30,299 nt of DNA from contig JAULBX010025741.1 in the NCBI GenBank assembly GCA_032358255.1, positions 26,449-56,747 of the forward strand, in the 5' to 3' direction. Shown piece by piece: positions 13,501 to 19,059 of this stretch. Position numbers and translations under genes: made by a program. Source of the stretch: Heterotrichella gracilis. Taxonomy: Eukaryota; Sar; Xanthophyceae; Tribonematales; Xanthonemataceae. Numbering within the stretch: the stretch's first letter is position 1; every line of letters begins with the position of its first letter. A model generated the notes under the pieces. It had not been told where the DNA came from and ran no database searches. It saw nothing but the letters and a program-made list of their open reading frames with translations.

Positions 13501-16500
13501 AAGCACCCCAATCACATTCCCACCAAGCTATATAACCCCCTAAGCTAGGGTCAATAAATAGCTCAACATGAACAACAAATCGAAGGTCCAAGGTATAAAA
13601 TTTTAGAGGTTTTCCCACCCACCGCCTGGTAGCTGCACGGGCTTCTTGATATACAGCAGCAAGGGTGGACACAACACTGCTGCTAATGTAGATTGGCTTG
13701 CCTCGCTTGAGAACCCCCGTCATCTACCCACCATGCTACATATCCCTAGATAGGGTCAATGAAACGGTCAGCGTACACAACAGGTTGAAGGTTGAAGGTT
13801 TAGGGGTGTAGGGTTCCTCCCACGCACCGCCTGGCAGCTGCACCGGCTTCTTGATGTACAGCGCAGCAAGGGTGCTGACCGTACTGCTGCTGATGTCGAT
13901 CGGCTTGCCTCGCTTAAGTACCCCAGTTACGTTCTGCCGACTGCCAACCACGCCCGGCAGGCCCTGGGCATAATACTCAAAGGCGGTGCAGATGTCAAAC
14001 TCGCTGCACCTTGAGGCGATGTCCTGCGTCATGGAGAAGCCATGCATTACAATACCCCAGCAAAATAGACACAAACATAAAATTCATTACAAAAGAGGGC
14101 ATCACTCAAATGCATTTGTGCCCAGCTGGCCATTGTGATTCATGATGTCATCTTGAAAGGCAAAACACAGGAAGTTGCTTGCGCTGTGATGTTGTAGGAG
14201 CGCCACGTGTACGACATGACCTGAGGTTGAAGCCTTCGGGTTGGTGAGTCGCCTTGCCTGCACATTCCCTGTACGCTGAGCTGTGAACCATCTGTATTGT
14301 TTGGTTGCATCTTGGCATTGTATCCCTGGTGCAAGGCCAGTGCGTGCTGGCACAAGGGACACAATGCAAAGATGCAACCAAACAATACGTATGGTTTACT
14401 GTTCAGGCTACAGGGTATAGGGTTTAGGGTTTACGACAGACTTGCCTGCACACTCCCCACCAGCGCGCTCTGTAATTGGGCACAGGAGGTGCTGACGCCA
14501 TTGTCACTGTTCACAGTCCAGAGTTTAGGGTATAGGGTATAGGGTTTGGGGTATAGGGTTTAAAGCAGTCATACCTGCACAGTGCCGGACAGCGCGCACT
14601 GTCCTTGCGCAAGGGAGGCGCTGCAGTCAAAGTCGCTGTTTCCCAGGGTAGGGAACACCTTGCCATGCACCGTGTTGTAGTCGGGGACAGGGGGCGCGGA
14701 GGTGCTGACCACCACGCCTGCTTGGCAGAATGCAGGAAATGGCAGACCGTTTCAGGGTTTGGGGTCTAGGATGCCTAGATGCTCAGGTGCTCACGGCCAC
14801 GTATGCATGGCAGAATGAAGGGAACATCAGTTCCTACAAACAGAGTATTAACTGCAATAATTCGCTTGGAAAAGCATATCGGGGGTTGCAAACAAAATGA
14901 GTCCAGCTCCCTTACCTAGCTGAAGTGCAACAGCATATGCCTGCACAATGATCATCACCAAGTTGTAACTTAACAGTGTACGCACTGTTCAACAATAAGA
15001 TATACACACATGTTCACGAATCTAGAACTAGATCAAGGAAAGACTTGTAGTGGTGAACGTATGGCATCCCCTGGGAACGATCATACCTGACATGAAGTCA
15101 TTTGGCTGTCCATCTACGCCAGCATCCACCGCAGGTGATTGGCCCTGCTGCACCCCGTCCTGCCACCTCAGCACACATTCGTGCTGGGACACACTGCCAC
15201 CTGGGCCAGGCAGTCAAACAGAAAATAAAGAGGGGGGTGTCGAATACATTGCACACGTATAAATTCACAAAGTATTGCAATAATTGACCACGTACAAAAG
15301 GCGTTGCAAAAGTTGTATGTGGCTTCTTCCTCGATCATTGCTCTCATGCAATTGGGCCAACACAGCTATCCTGCTCGACTATCTGCATTGTACATTTCAC
15401 AACTGACATGACGCAGAAAGTTGAAGGAGGATGCTGCCTTGTTCTCTGGGGCCAAAGTATTAAGGCAATGGTCGAGGAAGAAATTCAATTATTGAAGACA
15501 CATTGAGAGCGGGACCATCCATTATGGAGAGAGTGACTCGTGAACACACCAAGCACATGCAGTGCCCCACTGCCTGGTCCAGAGACCTGTCGCCTCCCTG
15601 CTTGCCTTCTGTTTGCTTTTGACCTGGCCCTCTCCTGGCCCTCATCCTCTTTTAAGATGTATATCAGAGAGAAATGGACCAAGAAGCTGACAAGGCAAAG
15701 AGAAACAGAAGGCAAGCAGGGGAGACGGCAAAGCACTGAGACCGCTAAAGCAGGATCCAACAACAAGCAACGTAACTGGTGCCCCTATGCTGAGTGAGTG
15801 GCAGTTGGCCCCCTCAGCACAGTGTCAGTTACAGTGTTGCACTGTGACAGTGACAGTGTCACATCCCAGAATTGCAGCGGGGACTAGATGAGCATATTGG
15901 TGGCAAACGCGGCGAGTCCCAAGCACAGCAGCCTTTGTGAGAGCTTGCAGCGGGACATAACCACCTTTAAGAAATGGATGAGTGAGAAAAAATGCTACCC
16001 ACCTGGCGCCCCTATGCTGGGTGAGTGGCAGCCCGCCTCCTTGTCGCACCACACCCACACGTTGCAGCGGGGGCTGGTGGTGCATGCTGAGCAGCAGTCA
16101 TGCGGGTGGGTGATGTTGGGTAGGGTGCTGGTGATGCCTCCAGAGTAGGCTGTTTGCTGGGCCAGCAGGCAGGTGGCGGTGTCTGCACATTGTAAGTAAG
16201 TAAGTAAGTATTTGCTTGCCAGCCTTGAAGCCAGGTTAGCATATCTGGGTTTGCCTCACCCCAGTCCTAGAGCCAAGGCTTAACTGACACTGTTTCCATT
16301 CTGCACATTGTAAAACATGTTTATTAGAAAAGGAGCTGATTTGATCCCATTGAACTGTCAGCAGTGTGGAGAATTATTTGAGACACGGTGCATGCGGTGA
16401 GATGATTGTAGTTATATGGAAAGGTTGGACACAGTATGCTAAGGAGGACGTGCTTGTGGTGCTTCTCGAGTAAGCTGCAAGACCAACCTGAGGAGGCACA

Positions 16501-16878
16501 TGGTACTTTTGCACAACCAGATTTCCATAGAACCTCACTCAGTAAGGGATACGCCATACGCAGCCCACTTGGGAATAGATACGTAATGCGCAGCCCACTG
16601 AAGTGCCAAAGGATTAGTACCGATGCATGGTACCTTTGCGCATGCGCAGTGCATGAGCTAGGCGCTTAGGGTTTAGGGTTCAGGGTCTTAGGGTTTACGT
16701 GGGTGCAGTGCCATGGGTGCAGTGCAAAATAGCATGGGGCGTAAGTCTACCCACCGGAATTTGGTGCTGGTCCGGGTACCTGGCCCTGACCCTGTGCCAC
16801 AGCCAGATAGGACATGGCGCACATCAGGCAGAGCACCAGCGCTGCAAGGCCACCACTCCATGCTGCACCCCCCTTCAT
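336..16878 (-). CDS. PAN/Apple-like receptor kinase of the TKL group (3' end off the left edge)
   Basis: A putative cell-surface Ser/Thr kinase that would sense an extracellular ligand and phosphorylate cytosolic targets. Exons, 5' to 3' on the minus strand: 16878-16755, 16182-16003, 15200-15087, 14717-14575, 14023-13828, 12887-12621, 9544-9288, 7384-7171, 6847-6671, 6224-6033, 5826-5623, 5164-5012, 4536-4313, 2716-2586, 1970-1836, 487-336. All junctions are GT-AG and every phase matches, giving 954 codons plus one base with no stop. Residues 1-28 are a signal peptide, about 42-498 hold PAN/Apple-like cysteine modules, 499-685 a stalk rich in N-glycosylation sequons, 686-707 the membrane helix and 809-954 the kinase N-lobe and catalytic loop. 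The activation segment and C-lobe lie outside the window. Ligand and substrate are unknown. The start is the ATG at 16878, chosen because it opens the signal peptide. The family call is firm; an unseen small exon in the 3-kb intron 9545-12620 is possible. Confidence 0.88.
590..905 (-). repeat. Two decayed tandem copies of the kinase catalytic-loop exon
   Basis: Segments at about 600-700 and 801-905 repeat the part of exon 487-336 coding IALDVARG to HLDLK, with flanking intron, at steps of about 192 and 202 bp. The first copy still reads [13 protein letters not shown] but has a 10-bp insertion (a duplicated AGCAGTT-like block) and has lost its acceptor AG. The second copy is more diverged. Neither can replace the true exon in frame. 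The rest of intron 488-1835 holds a GATATT hexamer tract and nothing else I can name. Confidence 0.8.
1030..1078. repeat. (GATATT)n hexanucleotide microsatellite
   Basis: About eight imperfect copies of a GATATT/GATGTT/CATATT hexamer lie inside the intron between kinase exons 15 and 16. No coding role is seen. Confidence 0.85.
1620..2375 (-). repeat. Tandem array around the kinase hinge exon (about 205-215 bp period)
   Basis: The functional exon 1970-1836 is flanked by a 3'-part copy at about 1623-1700, a 5'-part copy at about 2105-2230 and a short fragment at about 2318-2372. The 2105 copy shares a nearly identical block with the exon (CCATGAGCTCGGTGACAATC and its surroundings) at an offset of 215 bp, extending into the adjacent intron. 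The copies carry base changes and lack a complete pair of splice sites with an open frame, so they read as exon fossils. Confidence 0.82.
3321..3463. repeat. Long inverted repeat in kinase intron 13-14
   Basis: Left arm 3321-3376 and right arm 3408-3463 are near-perfect reverse complements: CTGCCCACCTGCTTTGCAAA at the left is mirrored near the right end. The loop is about 31 bases. It would form a hairpin of about 56 bp. Confidence 0.85.
3880..4200 (-). repeat. Two decayed copies of the glycine-loop exon
   Basis: Segments from about 3882 and 4103 repeat the 3' half of exon 4536-4313, including its donor side, at steps of about 214-221 bp. The copy at 4103-4200 keeps a match to the GTAGGCCCCTGACCCAAGC block but breaks the frame and the glycine loop. 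A related duplication at 4680-4745 repeats the 5' part of the same exon (4480-4540) about 200 bp upstream. Confidence 0.78.
5012..6847 (-). CDS. Exons 9-12 of the receptor kinase: glycosylated stalk and transmembrane helix
   Basis: Exons 6847-6671, 6224-6033, 5826-5623 and 5164-5012 are all phase 1 at both ends. The first three encode a Ser/Thr/Gly/Pro stalk with many N-x-S/T sequons (for example NAS, NGT, NAT, NET, NST, NVS, NHT) and a short TTGGS tandem repeat coded at 5785-5825. The helix runs across the exon 11/12 junction, from ITIIG into [17 protein letters not shown] (residues 686-707), and is followed by [11 protein letters not shown], a strong positive-inside stop-transfer signal. 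This places the cysteine modules outside and the kinase inside the cell. Confidence 0.85.
5185..5287. repeat. Dispersed intron repeat, copy 1
   Basis: About 95 bp here is clearly similar to 16203-16305, with shared blocks such as GGCATGTTAGCAT/CCAGGTTAGCAT, CCAAGGCTTA and GACACTGTTTCCA in the same order and orientation. Both copies start close to the acceptor of a receptor-kinase exon (5164 and 16182). Confidence 0.7.
5419..5443. repeat. Interstitial telomere-like repeat (CCCTAAA)n
   Basis: Three near-perfect CCCTAAA units lie in the intron between kinase exons 11 and 12. The unit is the plant-type telomere heptamer. Confidence 0.9.
6002..6024. repeat. Interstitial telomere-like repeat beside a donor site
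   Basis: CCCTAAA units lie about 8 bp beyond the donor of kinase exon 10 (exon end 6033). Confidence 0.88.
7119..7148. repeat. Degenerate telomere-like repeat beside a donor site
   Basis: CCCTAAACCCTAGACCCCAA-type sequence lies about 22 bp beyond the donor of kinase exon 8 (exon end 7171). Confidence 0.8.
7171..9544 (-). CDS. Exons 7-8 of the receptor kinase: two-exon PAN/Apple unit B
   Basis: Exon 9544-9288 encodes residues 342-427 and exon 7384-7171 residues 428-498. They parallel exons 4-5: [18 protein letters not shown] matches the APPVPDYN region of unit A, and CALEGTAQ matches CALSGTVQ at the same phase-0 junction. The second exon then has [14 protein letters not shown] and [10 protein letters not shown]. 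Unit B differs by an insertion of roughly 35 residues rich in Thr/Ala then Gly, encoded by the CCA/CAG microsatellite at 9345-9385. The insertion is in frame and is probably a surface loop. Confidence 0.78.
7550..7825 (-). repeat. Two decayed copies of the 5' part of kinase exon 8
   Basis: Segments from 7554 and 7772 repeat the acceptor and first codons of exon 7384-7171 at steps of 210 and 218 bp. The first still encodes [14 protein letters not shown] and a good acceptor (CCCGCAG); the second encodes [15 protein letters not shown]. Neither continues into the second half of the module with an intact frame, so they are probably unused, but they could act as cryptic alternative acceptors. Confidence 0.83.
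7995..8147. repeat. Long inverted repeat (hairpin 1 of a pair)
   Basis: Left arm about 7995-8054 and right arm about 8087-8147 pair over about 60 bp; TTTCACTGCCTACTGCAA at the left is mirrored by TTGCAGTAGGCAGTGAAA at the right. The loop is about 32 bases. It lies in the kinase intron 7385-9287. Confidence 0.87.
8171..8353. repeat. Long inverted repeat (hairpin 2 of a pair)
   Basis: Arms of about 85 bp meet at a short loop near 8262. CAAGCCGTTTTCTGTG at 8191 pairs with CACAGAAAACGGCTTG near 8320, the outer TGCAGTCGCAG pairs with CTGCGACTGCA, and CATTCCTT pairs with AAGGAATG near the centre. It lies only about 24 bp from the preceding hairpin. Confidence 0.87.
8694..8847. repeat. Telomere-like repeat plus a small inverted repeat
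   Basis: CCCTAAA units at 8694-8714 are followed by a hairpin: TGCAGGTCAAATTGGTAC (8795-8812) pairs with GTATCTATTTGACCTGCA (8830-8847). Beyond this, 8850-9287 holds nothing I can name. Confidence 0.75.
9345..9385. repeat. CCA/CAG microsatellite inside a coding exon
   Basis: The tract encodes the Ala and Gly runs inserted into PAN/Apple unit B on the minus strand. The length is likely to vary between alleles. Confidence 0.85.
9650..10160 (-). repeat. Three decayed upstream copies of kinase exon 7's 5' part
   Basis: Copies begin at about 9656, 9859 and 10090, spaced 177, 203 and 231 bp from the true exon's matching block at 9479. Each repeats the acceptor-proximal region (the CCAGCCCC...GTAGCCTG...CCCCTGCACATCAGAG order on the plus strand) together with intron sequence such as GGTGTTGGCACAGT. 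Stops and lost residues indicate exon fossils. Confidence 0.8.
9968..10014. repeat. Interstitial telomere-like repeat (TTTAGGG)n
   Basis: About five TTTAGGG units lie inside the exon-7 duplication array, between copies 3 and 4. A very degenerate second block is at 10335-10370. Confidence 0.9.
10703..10811. repeat. Long inverted repeat with strong hairpin
   Basis: Arms of about 50 bp: AGCTTCCATCACAATGG at 10704 pairs with CCATTGTGTTGGAAGCT at about 10793, and GTATGACAAA and GCAGCCCA pair with TGGGCTGC and TTTGTCATAC near the centre. The loop is about 11 bases. It could be a MITE remnant or a small-RNA precursor. Confidence 0.87.
10930..12330. repeat. Fold-back repeat array (three units)
   Basis: Three related units occupy about 10940-11600, 11690-11970 and 12048-12325. 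Each opens with a GGAAAGCTGCTGTT block and closes with its inverted partner near CAGCTTTCCTCTGCC, followed by the same CAGCATACCCAGTGAGG-like border. The centre shares GGACCATGGAC and GCGTCCCAT blocks. The first unit is longer, with extra sequence in its middle. Several open frames here have no protein-like features. This looks like a tandemly amplified palindromic element of a non-autonomous transposon type (inference). Confidence 0.8.
12402..12472. repeat. Inverted repeat
   Basis: CATGTCCTGTTTGGCTGCAA (12402) pairs with TTGCAGCCGGACATG ending at 12472, stem about 27 bp. A related sequence (ACTGATGTTGCTGCCGGA) occurs at about 10570. Confidence 0.8.
12621..12887 (-). CDS. Exon 6 of the receptor kinase: Cys-rich PAN/Apple-like module
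   Basis: This single exon of 267 nt (phase 1 in and out) encodes residues 253-341. It has [11 protein letters not shown], then [10 protein letters not shown] and FGSCGCKYQ, eight-residue-scale cysteine spacing like the first module (ECAAYC, then TWC, then GC). It sits between two copies of the two-exon unit, so the ectodomain is a string of related modules. The acceptor chosen (GTGCCAG before AC at 12887) is the one that keeps phase with exon 5; the frame remains open a little further upstream. Confidence 0.75.
13060..13760 (-). repeat. Three decayed downstream copies of kinase exon 5's 3' part
   Basis: Copies end at donor-like GGCG-GTG sites near 13070, 13411 and 13623; the true donor is at 13827. 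Steps are about 205 and 212 bp, then about 341 where an inverted repeat has inserted. Each copy repeats the [16 protein letters not shown] coding region with frame damage (for example a 1-nt loss in the copy at 13621-13720), and the adjoining intron block CTAGGGTCAAT recurs at about 13344, 13546 and 13750. A telomere-like stretch precedes the donor side of several copies (for example 13381-13401). Confidence 0.83.
13115..13310. repeat. Long inverted repeat inside the exon-5 array
   Basis: Left arm about 13115-13198 and right arm about 13228-13310. For example, AAGTTGGATGCCGTTGTC pairs imperfectly with GCGACAGCGGCGTCCAAGTT. Loop about 30 bases. Confidence 0.8.
13828..14717 (-). CDS. Exons 4-5 of the receptor kinase: two-exon PAN/Apple unit A
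   Basis: Exon 14717-14575 (residues 140-187, phase 1 in, phase 0 out) and exon 14023-13828 (residues 188-252, phase 0 in, phase 1 out) form one cysteine module. It includes [19 protein letters not shown], then [17 protein letters not shown], and closes with a TLAALYIKK strand. The last strand and the Cys-x5-Cys spacing match the PAN/Apple style in which an alternating beta strand ends in xLYxKK. The unit has the same exon phases and pattern as exons 7-8, so the two are internal duplicates. Confidence 0.78.
14220..14520 (-). repeat. Decayed copies of kinase exon 4's 3' part with telomere-like blocks
   Basis: The segment at 14445-14515 repeats the end of exon 14717-14575 (NSD...[16 protein letters not shown]) and ends at a GC-type donor (CAG, then GCAAGT). 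A weaker copy lies near 14250. Telomere-like blocks are at 14413-14433 and 14524-14562, the latter about 12 bp from the true donor. Confidence 0.75.
14286..14397. repeat. Near-perfect long inverted repeat
   Basis: Left arm 14286-14340 and right arm 14347-14397. GTATTGTTTGGTTGCATCTT at the left is exactly mirrored by AAGATGCAACCAAACAATAC at the right. Loop about 6 bases, stem about 50 bp. Confidence 0.92.
15087..16182 (-). CDS. Exons 2-3 of the receptor kinase: first PAN/Apple-like module
   Basis: Exon 16182-16003 and exon 15200-15087 are both phase 1 at each end. They encode about residues 42-139. The cysteine pattern is DCCSAC (70-75), then CNVWVWC (81-87) and GC (92-93), followed across the intron by ECVLRW (109-114). 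This Cys-Cys-x2-Cys then Cys-Asn-x-Trp-x-Trp-Cys layout resembles PAN/Apple-type domains of green-algal surface proteins (family assignment from memory, no search run). The acceptor of exon 2 lies directly after a (GTAA)n tract at 16192-16214, which on the minus strand serves as the pyrimidine-rich tract. Confidence 0.75.
15580..15864. repeat. Inverted repeat and an exon-2 fragment copy in intron 2-3
   Basis: CCCTGCTTGCCTTCTGTTT at about 15596 pairs with AAACAGAAGGCAAGCAGG at about 15703 (arms about 15580-15640 and 15676-15735). At 15779-15825 a short fragment repeats the 3' end of exon 2 (plus-strand GCCCCTATGCTGAGTGAGTGGCAG), about 230 bp downstream of the true copy. A GTGACA-rich small palindrome follows at 15820-15864. 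Confidence 0.72.
16192..16305. repeat. Dispersed intron repeat, copy 2, with a (GTAA)n tract
   Basis: A GTAA tetranucleotide tract (16192-16214) runs into a block similar to 5190-5287. The remaining intron 16306-16754 shows a telomere-like stretch at 16668-16697 and nothing else I can name. Confidence 0.7.
16668..16697. repeat. Interstitial telomere-like repeat in kinase intron 1
   Basis: TTAGGGTTTAGGGTTCAGGG-type sequence lies about 60 bp beyond the exon 1 donor on the minus strand. Confidence 0.85.
16755..16878 (-). CDS. Exon 1 of the receptor kinase: signal peptide
   Basis: The exon encodes 41 residues starting [10 protein letters not shown], followed by a hydrophobic core ([18 protein letters not shown]) and a likely signal-peptidase site after AVA (residues 26-28), before a Gln/Gly/Pro-rich mature start. 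It ends in phase 1 at a GTGGGT donor. The single leftover G joins AC of the next exon to make Asp42, which supports the join. A longer open frame overlaps in another register (16688-16999) but lacks protein-like features. Confidence 0.85.
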
Positions 16879-19059
16879 TGACACCGCCAGGCAGCGTTTC
16901 GAGGGGTAGCTGTGCAGATGCTGCCCACCTCAGGGCTGGCATGGCCCATGTTGATGATGAGTGCCCATGCCTGCGCAGGAATCCCAGGGGCACACACACT
17001 TAGGGATTTGCCAGCCTGGGATTTGCCAGGTAGGCAAATATCTCTCAGGCACTCGTGCTGTTCCACGTCAGTGCCTGTTTACTGCCTGAAACACTGGGCC
17101 ATGCGGCGGCTACTCTAAACGTGTTACTGGTAGCTGTGGCAAGCGCAGCACCGTGCCAGCATGCATCATGAGTCTGATTTAATGATGTAAGACACAGGGA
17201 CCCAGTTGGTGAGATGAGAGTGGGTGACGCCACTCAGTTACTGCAGGCAGGAAATTTAGAGGCGCTGAAAGGGAGAGCATCAAGCTTGTATCTTGTAGAT
17301 GTCACATGGACTCCATTTGAATCATGCTCAGCAGTACGGGGTGAGGTGGTAGCCATGTGGTGTTCTTGTCGCATGTTTTGTGGGTTTGCCAGAACCCACG
17401 ACATGCGAGAGTAACACCCCCTGGCTCTGCAAACCGCTGTGTGGTCTGCAAAACCTTGGCAAGGCTGGTACTCCCTGGCAAGGGGCTGGAGGAGCAGTTC
17501 ATTCAGTGACACCGCATACTTGCTTTCACAGATCTGCAGGCCCTGGATATTTCTACAAAACACCATTTCAGGCTTGCAACCTCACAGAACATAGCTTGGA
17601 AGTGCACTGCACCCAGCTGGTGTATTACTAATATGGACCTGAGAGGAGCATTGCAGCCTATCAGCGTCTGCCACAGCTTCCGTCCTTGAATGCATGGCTC
17701 CTTCACCTTAAGGGCCACATCGTACCTGACGGGTGTGCACACAAATGGTGCAACGCCTCCAAGACTGTGAAACGCAGCACTCGCCTTCTAGCCCAGTGTC
17801 TGGCGCCACCCTCTCAGCAGCAGGGGCCTAGAAGGCACGCCAGATTTGTGACACCGGCTGCAAGGTGGGGTCCTACGGATCGGTGGGTCAGGCGTTACAA
17901 ATGAACTCTAAAGGCGTTGCAACTCCTGACAACTGCGCGTTGGCAAAACCCAGTCCAACGTTCTGTGTGCAGCAGCGCTGTCGTGAAGCCACGCATGGGC
18001 CACCCTCACAACCTCGTCAAGCACGGACACAGTCGCCTTACACGCATGTTTGCCTCGTCATGCATGGTACAAGCTCCCATTAAGGAGCACGCTTTCAAGC
18101 ACTGGCGAGTTTGCAGAATGAGGAGGACACAGAAAACTGCCTTTTAGGGGTGGCTACAACCTGGGCAAGATCTGGCTCATGCAGAACCTGTACCGGGTGG
18201 AAAAGTAAGGAAACGAGCGAGGCATGCAGCTGGGGAGGAAAACTGGTGGTATATTCTTCCCATGGGCTGAGTGAGAGTCACATGGCTGACACTGAGGAGC
18301 CTTCCGCAAACCTTCCGCCTAGCCATGCGAGTCAGTGTGGCAATGCATGCATATAAACCCTGGCCCTCGTTGCCCTCGTGCGCTGTTCCTGCAACTTACA
18401 TTGATGGAAGTACTGTTGCCTTGAACCCCTCCTCCCATCCGTTCATGCATGCGAGGCACCAGCGGCTGGCATCAATTGCCCTCGGTCCCAACTCGGTTTC
18501 TCACCCCTTCCTCTGAGAGTCTGCAGGCACGTCAACACGCCATATGCCCCGTGCTGCATTCCTTGACCTGTAACGAGTGGAAGCGCCCTGCCTCAACAAT
18601 CTCAGTTATTTGTAAGCGATATTCCTGTGGTCTTGCTGTGGCAGATAGTACACTAAGGGCTACAACAGGAAATGTGCCCTTCACAATATATCGCATGCTT
18701 TTGCCACTCCCAGGTCCCGTGCTCACTGCTCAACCCTTGACTTCCTTCAAACTCTGCTGCTGTTGGAGAGCTTAGGCTCTTGATACTGTGTTTTGCAGGT
18801 CAAGGGCAGTGGGGTTTCCAGATAGCCCTGTAGCAACAATCCAGTGGGAGTGGTGACAGCATATATGCGCGCCTCGCCTGCAACAATTAAACCCCATCAA
18901 GAACCCTAGACCAATTCATGCAGCACGAGCCAGCTGGAGGAAAGTCACAGGAACCAGGGCCAAGTCCCAAGCTATCGTTGGAGTGACCATCCCACACAGC
19001 GGTACACGTGTCCCTAATTTCAGCAGGAAACGCTGCCAGCTGCCAGCTGGCCACGCGCC
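16879..19059. other. Divergent intergenic region between kinase and SOUL gene
   Basis: This 2.2-kb stretch separates two divergent genes and should hold both promoters. I see no clear TATA box or recognisable regulatory site. It has a direct repeat GGATTTGCCAG at 17004-17030 and a hairpin at 17369-17408 (CGCATGT...GTGGGTT paired with AACCCAC...ACATGCG). Open frames of 60-110 codons occur on both strands but lack domain-like sequence or consistent splice partners. Confidence 0.5.
17369..17408. repeat. Small inverted repeat in the divergent intergenic region
   Basis: Arms of about 17 bp with a 6-base loop: TCGCATGTTTTGTGGGTT against AACCCACGACATGCGA. It could be a cruciform or a binding-site palindrome. 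Confidence 0.7.

Noticed and set aside
15485..15766. Hydrophobic minus-strand open frame resembling a membrane protein
   Set aside because: It lies on the arms of an inverted repeat inside a kinase intron, and the hydrophobicity is a by-product of CT-rich sequence.
16688..16999. Minus-strand open frame of 103 codons overlapping kinase exon 1
   Set aside because: It is in a different register from the signal-peptide frame. It has no domain-like sequence, while the chosen frame gives a clean signal peptide and phase-correct splicing.
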